Shown: positions 1 through 4,453 of the stretch, in pieces
Position numbering within the stretch: the stretch's first letter is position 1
Layout: each line of letters opens with the position of its first letter
Source: Rhizobiaceae bacterium
GTDB lineage: Bacteria > Pseudomonadota > Alphaproteobacteria > Rhizobiales > Rhizobiaceae
Assembly (NCBI GenBank): GCA_028865845.1
Contig: JAGWJK010000417.1
Span: 1-5,062, forward strand
Reading direction: 5' to 3'
DNA length: 5,062 nucleotides
Notes under the pieces: model-generated
What the model was told of the DNA's origin: nothing
The model's input: the letters and a program-made list of their open reading frames with translations, nothing else
Databases searched by the model: none
Position numbers and translations under genes: made by a program

Positions 1-125
1 GGCTGTCTTCGGGAAGCATTGCACCTGGATGGTGGCATCTGCCATCGCCGCAACCCAATAGAGATCAAAAACATTCGCCGTCTCTGTCGGGACAGAACGC
101 ATTGCCGCGTCCTTGGGTGGACATC

Positions 126-153
126 ACGATCCCGGACCGAAAAGCGGGATCGT
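126..153 (+). other. Stem-loop in the leader of the DoxX gene
   Basis: ACGATCCCG (126-134) and CGGGATCGT (145-153) are perfectly complementary, giving a 9-bp stem with a 10-nt loop. It sits 14 nt ahead of the ribosome binding site of the DoxX gene. No T-run follows, so a standard intrinsic terminator is unlikely. It could be the base of an mRNA leader structure, the end of an upstream transcript, or a DNA-level dyad bound by a regulator. Only the base pairing is seen; the role is inferred. Confidence 0.4.
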
Positions 154-166
154 CGGACATCTAAAA

Positions 167-173
167 CGGAGGA
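167..173 (+). promoter_or_regulatory. Ribosome binding site deciding the DoxX start
   Basis: CGGAGGA is a near-ideal Shine-Dalgarno sequence 7 nt before the ATG at 181. It supports that start over the far-upstream in-frame ATG at 19. Confidence 0.75.
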
Positions 174-180
174 TTTCGAA

Positions 181-600
181 ATGGGAAAAACAATTGCAAT
201 CTGCCTCGGCAGGCTCATCTTTGGCGCCGTCTTCATCATGGCGGCAAGCTTCAAGTTCGCCGACATGCAGTCAACAGCGGGCTACATCGCATCCGCCGGG
301 TTTCCGTTGCCGCTCTTCCTTGCCTGGGTGGCGGCTTTCTTCGAAAGCGCGCTGGCAATCTGCCTGCTGACGGGAGCCTTCTTTTCAGAGGCTGCCCTGC
401 TTGCCGGGCTCTACGTCATCTTTCTGGCCTTCAGCTTCCACGGACCGAGCCACTGGGCCGGCAATCAGGCTGAATTCGGCTTCTTCATCGATCATTTCAC
501 CTTTCTCGCCGGCCTGTTGTTCGCGGCCGTTCACGGGCCGGGCGATCGGCTCTCCCTGCGCGCCGGCTACCTCCGGTCGGAAGCCTGCATGGAATCCTAG
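181..600 (+). CDS. DoxX family integral membrane protein
   Basis: A small (139 aa) inner-membrane protein of the DoxX/DoxD-like family. The hydrophobic pattern fits four transmembrane helices at about residues 4-24, 43-64, 69-86 and 100-118, with a Glu-bearing second helix (FFESALAICLL) and an FHGP turn after helix 3, both usual in this family. The family is linked loosely to thiol, sulfur or redox metabolism, but the biochemical role of most members is unknown and no substrate can be assigned here. The start at 181 is chosen because CGGAGGA (167-173) lies 7 nt upstream and the hydrophobic N-terminus begins directly after it; the frame stays open upstream to an ATG at 19, but that extension is Arg-rich and unlike the family. 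The gene appears to stand alone, with 177 bp to the next one. Confidence 0.85.
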   Translation: MGKTIAICLGRLIFGAVFIMAASFKFADMQSTAGYIASAGFPLPLFLAWVAAFFESALAICLLTGAFFSEAALLAGLYVIFLAFSFHGPSHWAGNQAEFGFFIDHFTFLAGLLFAAVHGPGDRLSLRAGYLRSEACMES

Positions 601-620
601 GAGCGGCCGGCCTCATCTCA

Positions 621-648
621 TTGGCTAGGATCACGTCTCTTCCATAAT
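621..648 (+). promoter_or_regulatory. Candidate sigma70-type promoter for the phosphatase/ArsC-like gene
   Basis: TTGGCT (621-626) and CATAAT (643-648) resemble -35 and -10 elements with a 16-bp spacer. This would start transcription near 655, about 120 nt before the ATG at 778. The -10 element lies inside the left arm of an inverted repeat (642-678), a position where a bound protein could block initiation. This is a prediction from sequence only. Confidence 0.35.
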
Positions 649-678
649 GGTATAGAATGAGCCGGCTACCATTTATGG
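642..678. repeat. Imperfect inverted repeat overlapping the candidate promoter
   Basis: CCATAATGGTA (642-652) and TACCATTTATGG (667-678) are inverted copies that differ by one deleted base, separated by 14 bp. The repeat is AT-richer than its surroundings and overlaps the predicted -10 box and start region. It could be an operator or a weak RNA hairpin. I do not recognise it as a named regulator's site. Confidence 0.4.
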
Positions 679-713
679 CAGCATCGACACGCCCCTGGCG
701 CGGTTGCCGCGAC

Positions 714-737
714 GGCCGTCCGCAAGTCCGGACGGCC
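714..737 (+). other. Leader hairpin ahead of the phosphatase/ArsC-like gene
   Basis: GGCCGTCCG (714-722) and CGGACGGCC (729-737) form a perfect 9-bp GC-rich stem with a 6-nt loop. It lies 25 nt before the ribosome binding site. There is no following T-tract, so termination is less likely than an effect on mRNA stability or translation. Confidence 0.4.
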
Positions 738-762
738 ACCGGCGACCGGGGCGCGATACCAA

Positions 763-770
763 AAGGGGAG
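763..770 (+). promoter_or_regulatory. Ribosome binding site of the phosphatase/ArsC-like gene
   Basis: AAGGGGAG is placed 7 nt before the ATG at 778, supporting that start. Confidence 0.65.
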
Positions 771-777
771 AAACCAA

Positions 778-1305
778 ATGAGCGATGATCGCATCTATAA
801 CGTCCTGTTCCTCTGCACCGGCAATTCGTCCCGCTCGATCCTTGCCGAATCGATCCTGAACAAGGATGGCAATGGCCGCTTCCAAGCTTTCTCGGCCGGC
901 ATCCGTCCAAAACCCGACATCAATCCCATGACGTTGAAAACACTGGACGCGCTTGGATACCCCTGTTCCGGCTTCAGTTCGAAAAGCTGGAACGTCTTTG
1001 CCAAGCCCGGTGCACCCGATATGGATTTCGTCATCACCGTTTGCGATGACGCAGCCGGTGAAGACCGCCCCGTCTGGCCGGGCCATCCGGCCTCGGCACA
1101 TTGGGGCATAGAGGATCCGTCCCGCATAGAAGGCTCCGAAATCGACAAGGGCCGCGCCTTCGCGTTGGCCGCACGGTACCTCAAGAACCGCATTTCGCTG
1201 TTCGTCAATCTGCCGATCGCCACCCTCGACAAGCTGGCGCTTGAAACGCGTCTGCACGACATCGGGCGGATCGAAGGGGCTACGGCACGACAGGCGGGCG
1301 GCTAG
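778..1305 (+). CDS. Low-molecular-weight tyrosine phosphatase / ArsC-type protein
   Basis: A cytoplasmic 175-aa protein of the low-molecular-weight protein tyrosine phosphatase fold, which includes thioredoxin-coupled arsenate reductases. The catalytic P-loop CTGNSSRS carries the CX5R signature with nucleophile Cys13 and Arg19. The HWGIEDPS segment (108-115) supplies the expected Asp-Pro general acid at Asp113. The segment CDDAAGEDRPVWPG (from Cys89) matches the loop that holds the second and third redox cysteines in proteobacterial ArsC proteins, where I recall the form C-x6-7-CPVWPG. Here Cys89 is kept but the last cysteine is Arg97. Arsenate reduction by the usual triple-cysteine relay is therefore doubtful, while phosphatase chemistry or an alternative thiol partner remains possible. 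Length suits the longer ArsC-like subgroup. AAGGGGAG (763-770) lies 7 nt before the ATG. No arsR, arsB or acr3 gene is nearby, which also argues against a simple arsenic operon. Confidence 0.82.
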   Translation: MSDDRIYNVLFLCTGNSSRSILAESILNKDGNGRFQAFSAGIRPKPDINPMTLKTLDALGYPCSGFSSKSWNVFAKPGAPDMDFVITVCDDAAGEDRPVWPGHPASAHWGIEDPSRIEGSEIDKGRAFALAARYLKNRISLFVNLPIATLDKLALETRLHDIGRIEGATARQAGG

Positions 1306-1344
1306 CCGCAGATCAGGGCTCCTGCATTTACACTGATATAGCGT

Positions 1345-1371
1345 GGCATGCCGCACGCCTGCGCGCATGCC
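1345..1371 (+). terminator. Terminator-like hairpin after the phosphatase/ArsC-like gene
   Basis: GGCATGC (1345-1351) pairs with GCATGCC (1365-1371), and the stem continues as CGCA/TGCG (1352-1355 with 1360-1363) around a 4-nt CGCC loop, with C1364 bulged. This gives an 11-bp, very GC-rich stem 39 bp after the stop codon. The downstream sequence is pyrimidine-rich (TCTCTCCC) rather than a T-run, so it is at best a non-canonical intrinsic terminator or a transcript-end stabiliser. It separates this gene from the FixK-type promoter of the next. Confidence 0.4.
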
Positions 1372-1433
1372 GGTCTCTCCCACGGCGCGCAGTCCTTCCT
1401 TGTGGACGAATGCATAAATCCGTTGGAACGGCT

Positions 1434-1447
1434 TTGATTTCGGTCAA
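1434..1447 (+). promoter_or_regulatory. FixK/FNR-type box upstream of the universal stress gene
   Basis: TTGATTTCGGTCAA matches the anaerobox TTGAT-N4-ATCAA at 9 of 10 fixed positions (G instead of A at 1443). Its centre is at 1440.5. A class II arrangement (centre at -41.5) predicts a start near 1482, and CATAGT at 1470-1475 is an acceptable -10 element at the right place. The start codon would then be about 42 nt downstream. FixK/FNR family activators bind such sites when oxygen is low. The match is seen; use by FixK or FnrN is inferred. Confidence 0.65.
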
Positions 1448-1523
1448 TGCTGCGGTTGTATGACGCCAGCATAGTTGCAGCAGCGAAATTCCGAGGGCTT
1501 ACGGGCCGATATGGAGAGGTGAG

Positions 1524-1934
1524 ATGTATCGCAGAGTGATTTGCGCCCTCGATATGGGTCGTCTGGAGCACCGCGAGCGTCTGCTGAAGCGCGCGGCCGC
1601 TTTGGTGGACGACGGCGGCGAAATCATCGTCGTCCATGTCGTCGAAGGTGTCCCGAGCTATATCGTCGATCTGCCGCAAGCGGTCGTGACCGATGCCGTT
1701 CGCGAGGCGGAAGAGAATTTCGAAAAGCTCTGCCGCCGCATGCACGTGCGCGCCGTGATCGATGTGCGTACCGGCAAGCCAGCGACGGGAATCCTCGCGG
1801 TCGCCGACGAGCGGAAGGCCGACCTGATCATCGTCGGCTCCCATATCCCCGATATGTCGAATTATTTCCTCGGAGCGACCGCCGACCGCATCGTCCGGCA
1901 CGCCAAATGCTCCGTTCTCGTCGAACGCCGATAA
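1524..1934 (+). CDS. Universal stress protein, UspA family
   Basis: A single-domain cytoplasmic UspA-family protein of 136 aa, a normal length. It opens with the typical beta strand and acidic residue (RVICALD, Asp10), has a second core strand EIIVVHVVEG (33-42), and ends with the family's C-terminal block ADLIIVGSHIPD...LGATADRIVRHAKCSVLVERR. In ATP-binding members this block reads G-x2-G-x9-G-S/T. Here the second Gly is Ile108, the loop is one residue shorter, and Gly117 is followed by Ala. This matches a proteobacterial subgroup (SHxPE/D...YxLG) whose nucleotide binding is unclear. GGAG (1513-1516) lies 7 nt before the ATG. The FixK/FNR-type box upstream suggests induction by oxygen limitation, as known for several stress proteins of this family. 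It appears monocistronic, ending 203 bp before the regulator gene. Confidence 0.9.
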   Translation: MYRRVICALDMGRLEHRERLLKRAAALVDDGGEIIVVHVVEGVPSYIVDLPQAVVTDAVREAEENFEKLCRRMHVRAVIDVRTGKPATGILAVADERKADLIIVGSHIPDMSNYFLGATADRIVRHAKCSVLVERR

Positions 1935-1945
1935 GACAAGCGCGT

Positions 1946-1959
1946 TTGATCTGAATCAA
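1946..1959 (+). promoter_or_regulatory. Perfect FixK/FNR box upstream of the regulator-cydDC operon
   Basis: TTGATCTGAATCAA is a full match to the anaerobox TTGAT-N4-ATCAA, centred at 1952.5 and starting 11 bp after the stress protein stop codon. Spacing for a class II activated promoter predicts a start near 1994, with TAAAAA at 1982-1987 as a fair -10 element. The transcript would have a leader of about 144 nt before the ATG at 2138. Activation by a FixK/FnrN-type protein under microaerobiosis fits the role of cydDC in assembling a high-affinity oxidase. Confidence 0.75.
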
Positions 1960-2058
1960 GGCCGCAACCGCGGTCGTCTCCTAAAAAGCCTATGAAAACC
2001 AACTGGGGGCGGCATCCAAGCGATGCCCGCGCGGATTGACGCATGGGCGACATACCAA

Positions 2059-2086
2059 TTGTCAGCAGGGCAGAAGGGCGTACAAC
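2059..2086 (+). promoter_or_regulatory. Second candidate promoter of the regulator-cydDC operon
   Basis: TTGTCA (2059-2064; 5 of 6 to the -35 consensus) and TACAAC (2081-2086; 4 of 6 to -10) are separated by 16 bp. The predicted start, near 2093, falls inside the perfect palindrome that begins 2 bp after the -10 element. This geometry is typical of an autorepressed promoter. It is a prediction only. Confidence 0.4.
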
Positions 2087-2087
2087 G

Positions 2088-2107
2088 ATTTCAGAAATTT
2101 CTGAAAT
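2088..2107. promoter_or_regulatory. Perfect 20-bp palindrome, likely operator
   Basis: ATTTCAGAAA (2088-2097) is followed directly by its exact reverse complement (2098-2107). It is unusually AT-rich for this genome and sits 30 bp before the regulator's start codon, overlapping the predicted start of the second promoter. MarR-superfamily dimers typically bind palindromes of about 16-20 bp in such positions, so the GbsR-type protein encoded immediately downstream is the obvious candidate ligand. Binding is inferred. Confidence 0.6.
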
Positions 2108-2125
2108 TACTGTCGTTACTGACAT

Positions 2126-2130
2126 AAGGA
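2126..2130 (+). promoter_or_regulatory. Ribosome binding site of the GbsR-type regulator
   Basis: AAGGA lies 7 nt ahead of the ATG at 2138 and supports this start. Confidence 0.6.
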
Positions 2131-2137
2131 TATCGCC

Positions 2138-2713
2138 ATGAACCTGCCTCCTCTCGTCCAATCCTTCGTGCTCCATTTTGGAGAAATGGGCTCCCGCTGG
2201 GGTATCAACCGCACCGTCGGCCAAATCTACGCCTTGCTCTTCGTCTCGCCTTCTCCGCTCTGTGCCGAGGAAATCGTCGACGCTCTCGGCATCTCCCGCT
2301 CCAACGTCTCGATGAGCCTGCGCGAGCTGCAGACCTGGAATCTCGTCCTGTTGCGCCATAAACCCGACGACCGTCGCGACTTCTTCACAACTCCGGACGA
2401 TGTTTGGCAAATCCTGCGCACGCTTGCCGAGGAGCGCAAAAAACGGGAAGTTGATCCGACACTGTCGATGCTGCGCGAGATCCTGATGCAGCGTCCTGCA
2501 AGCGACGCCGAACGTCACGCGCAAGAGCGCATGACCGAAATGTACGGCCTGATCGAACGACTGACCAACTGGTACGAAGACGTCAAACAGCTCGAAACCG
2601 AGCGGCTCGCGACCCTGCTGTTGCTTGGCTCTAAAGTTACCAAGTTTCTGGAAGCGAAGGACCGTGTCGTCTCGCTCGGCCGTCGCCGCTCCAAGCCGAC
2701 ACAAGAGGGTTGA
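2138..2713 (+). CDS. GbsR/MarR-family transcriptional regulator of the cyd operon
   Basis: A 191-aa DNA-binding protein with the GbsR-type winged helix-turn-helix of the MarR superfamily. The N-terminal signature HFGEMGSRWGINRTVGQIYALL (13-34) is characteristic, followed by the HTH (about 42-66, recognition helix around SRSNVSMSLREL) and the wing (about 68-84, HKPDDRRDFF). The C-terminal half (about 95-175) is helical and probably the dimerisation and sensing region. The B. subtilis namesake controls glycine betaine synthesis, but no betaine genes are present here. Its stop is 3 bp from the cydD start, so it is almost certainly co-transcribed and likely tunes cydDC. A single Cys (Cys42) next to the HTH is the only obvious thiol. 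The upstream palindrome suggests autoregulation. The signal sensed is unknown. Confidence 0.88.
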   Translation: MNLPPLVQSFVLHFGEMGSRWGINRTVGQIYALLFVSPSPLCAEEIVDALGISRSNVSMSLRELQTWNLVLLRHKPDDRRDFFTTPDDVWQILRTLAEERKKREVDPTLSMLREILMQRPASDAERHAQERMTEMYGLIERLTNWYEDVKQLETERLATLLLLGSKVTKFLEAKDRVVSLGRRRSKPTQEG

Positions 2714-2716
2714 CCG

Positions 2717-4453
2717 ATGACAGCGGCATTCTTCGATCCCGAACCCGTTCCCGCCGAAAAGCAGGCAGCGCCGGCAGCCGGGCGCAGCCGGCGCAAACAG
2801 GCACGCAAGCCCGCCCGCCTGACGCTAGCCGCCGGTTTGCAGACGGCAGCATCACTGGTCTGGATTCCGCAAGCGGCCCTGCTCGCCTTCAGCGTCGGCA
2901 TCATCAGCGATGGCGGGAACACGGCTGATATCGTGCTTGCCGCACTCGCCATCGTCGCCCTCGGCATCGTCCGCGCCGCTCTCGACGTAATGGGCGGCCG
3001 CATCGCCTTTCGTACAGCCAGGAACGAACTGACCATACGCCGCGACCGCGCGGTCGTTGCACTTGCCTTGAGGTCGCCTCTCGATAAAGAAAAACCCGCC
3101 TCCGGCCTTGCCGCGAGCGTCATCGGCGAGCAGGCCGAGGCGATCGTGCCCTATCTGGCCCGCTTCCAGCCGGTTCGCATGAAGGCCAGCGCCGTTCCGC
3201 TCGTCATCTTCGCCTTCGTCTTCCCGGTCTCCTGGATCGCGGCAATTGTCCTCCTTCTCTGCGCGCCGCTCATTCCAATATTCATGGCCCTGATCGGTTG
3301 GCGCGCCAAGGCGGCCAGCGAGAAGCAATTGGCCGAAACCGGCGGACTTAACGCTTTCCTGCTCGATCGGCTGCGCGGCCTTGCGACGATCCGCGCCCTC
3401 GATGCGGTTGACATCACCGCCAACAGATTGCGCGCGGACGCGGAATCGCTGCGCGAACGGACCATGACGGTCCTGAGGATCGCGTTTCTGTCGTCGGCTG
3501 TCCTTGAACTCTTCGCCGCTCTCGGCGTTGCCGCCACCGCCGTCTATATCGGCTTCAGCTTGCTCGGCTCGATCGATGTCGGCACCTGGCATGGCTCACT
3601 GACGCTGACGCAGGGTCTCTTCATCCTCCTGTTGGCACCCGCCTTTTTCGAGCCGCTGCGCGAACTCTCCGCCGTATGGCACGACCGCGCCAACGGCGAG
3701 GCGGCACTGGCGGCGCTGGATGCGCTGTCTTCAGAGGGCAACACGATCCTCGCCTCGAATAACGCCGAATCCGTCCAGCCTCCCAAGCTTCCCGCACTTT
3801 CGGTGGAGATCGACGGCCTCGTCTTTCGTCATGCGCCGGAGCGTGCGGCCGCGATTGATCACCTCAGCCTCGATATCGCGCCCGGCGAGCACGTTGCCCT
3901 GTGGGGCGCCAGCGGCTCGGGCAAGACCACCGTCCTCTCGCTCATTGCCGGCCTCGCGCCCTATGAAAGCGGTACGATCAGGATTGGGGGCATCCCGATG
4001 ACGGCAAACAGCGCCGAGGCGCTTCGCTGCCGCATGACCTGGATCGGCCAGCAGCCGCATATTTTCTCCGGCAGCATAAAGCGAAATATCAGCCTTGGAC
4101 GCGCCGACGTTGACGACTGCAGCATCGATGATGCGCTCCATTCCATGCGCCTCGACGGCGTCCTTGCCAGGCAGGAGATTGCTGCAGTCGGCGAAGGCGG
4201 CCTTGGGCTTTCGGGCGGCGAGGCATTGCGGCTGGCGCTGGCGCGCATCGCCGTCGATCATGACGCCGGGATCATCCTTGCCGACGAGCCGACTGCGCAT
4301 CTCGATGCGGCGACAGCGCTCGAAATCACCGACGCGCTGCTGACCCTGGCAAGGGGTCGGACTCTGATCGTCGCAACTCACGACCCGCTACTTGCCGCAC
4401 GCCTGCATCGGATCATCCGCCTCGAACACTCAGGCGAAAGGATCGCCGCATGA
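2717..4453 (+). CDS. cydD: Heterodimeric ABC transporter subunit CydD (cytochrome bd assembly)
   Basis: One half of the inner-membrane CydDC ABC exporter needed to mature cytochrome bd oxidase; it was first described as a cysteine/glutathione exporter and more recently as a heme transporter. The 578 aa match family length. A basic N-terminus (22-34) precedes six predicted membrane helices at about 35-60, 70-92, 157-171, 172-194, 253-283 and 296-312. Blocks APLIPIFMALIGW (183-195), FLLDRLRGLATIRAL (214-228) and RTMTVLRIAFLSSAVLE (248-264) closely resemble E. coli CydD as I recall it. The ATPase domain has Walker A GASGSGKTT (397-405), Q-loop Gln445/446, signature LSGGEA (498-503), Walker B with Asp523-Glu524, and H-loop His555. 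The A-loop position is His372 instead of the usual aromatic, and the tail after the H-loop is short. AGAGGG (2704-2709) inside the end of the regulator gene serves as ribosome binding site, suggesting translational coupling. Confidence 0.95.
   Translation: MTAAFFDPEPVPAEKQAAPAAGRSRRKQARKPARLTLAAGLQTAASLVWIPQAALLAFSVGIISDGGNTADIVLAALAIVALGIVRAALDVMGGRIAFRTARNELTIRRDRAVVALALRSPLDKEKPASGLAASVIGEQAEAIVPYLARFQPVRMKASAVPLVIFAFVFPVSWIAAIVLLLCAPLIPIFMALIGWRAKAASEKQLAETGGLNAFLLDRLRGLATIRALDAVDITANRLRADAESLRERTMTVLRIAFLSSAVLELFAALGVAATAVYIGFSLLGSIDVGTWHGSLTLTQGLFILLLAPAFFEPLRELSAVWHDRANGEAALAALDALSSEGNTILASNNAESVQPPKLPALSVEIDGLVFRHAPERAAAIDHLSLDIAPGEHVALWGASGSGKTTVLSLIAGLAPYESGTIRIGGIPMTANSAEALRCRMTWIGQQPHIFSGSIKRNISLGRADVDDCSIDDALHSMRLDGVLARQEIAAVGEGGLGLSGGEALRLALARIAVDHDAGIILADEPTAHLDAATALEITDALLTLARGRTLIVATHDPLLAARLHRIIRLEHSGERIAA
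4437..4442 (+). promoter_or_regulatory. Ribosome binding site of cydC within the end of cydD
   Basis: AAAGGA lies 7 nt before the ATG at 4450 and inside the cydD reading frame. Together with the ATGA stop-start overlap it points to coupled translation of the two transporter halves. Confidence 0.65.

Larger units (their letters stand above)
1..180. other. Upstream region without a confident gene
   Basis: No gene can be assigned here. Two weak possibilities exist at the left edge. On the + strand, a frame open from the edge ends in TAG at 59-61 and reads as a mildly hydrophobic tail (ends VASAIAATQ), which could be the end of an upstream gene. On the - strand, an ATG at 45-43 runs off the left edge (MADATIQVQCF...), but it has no clear Shine-Dalgarno sequence. 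The frame of the DoxX gene is also open leftward past its start, but that stretch is Arg/Cys-rich and does not look like protein. The segment also contains a short inverted repeat CTGTC-GG-GACAG (84-95) and a larger stem-loop listed separately. Confidence 0.5.

Noticed and set aside
19..180. Upstream in-frame extension of the DoxX protein
   Set aside because: The 54 extra residues are Arg/Cys-rich and unlike the family; a strong ribosome binding site marks the start at 181.
1298..1309. 12-bp palindrome GCGGCTAGCCGC over the phosphatase/ArsC-like stop codon
   Set aside because: GC-rich self-complementary sequence without a loop; likely incidental coding sequence.
1348..1437. 29-codon + strand frame in the gap before the stress gene
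   Set aside because: No ribosome binding site, it begins inside a terminator-like hairpin and ends in the FixK-type box; no evidence for a real peptide.
1302..1901. - strand frame of 199 codons opposite the stress protein gene
   Set aside because: Antisense shadow of the UspA gene; composition is atypical and no motif is recognisable.
1960..1975. Short hairpin after the FixK box as terminator of the stress gene
   Set aside because: Only a 6-bp stem with one G-T pair and no T-run; it lies in the promoter spacer and is probably incidental.
2009..2030. Hairpin GCGGCATC/GATGCC(C)GC in the regulator leader
   Set aside because: Eight pairs with a bulge and no T-run; could be a leader structure but is too weak to call.
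1862..2704. Long - strand frame (280 codons) opposite the regulator gene
   Set aside because: It runs antisense to a well-supported GbsR-type gene and across its regulatory gap, has no family resemblance, and is the kind of shadow expected in GC-rich coding DNA.
2852..3592. - strand frame of 246 codons opposite cydD
   Set aside because: Acidic/Gly-rich antisense shadow with no recognisable domain.
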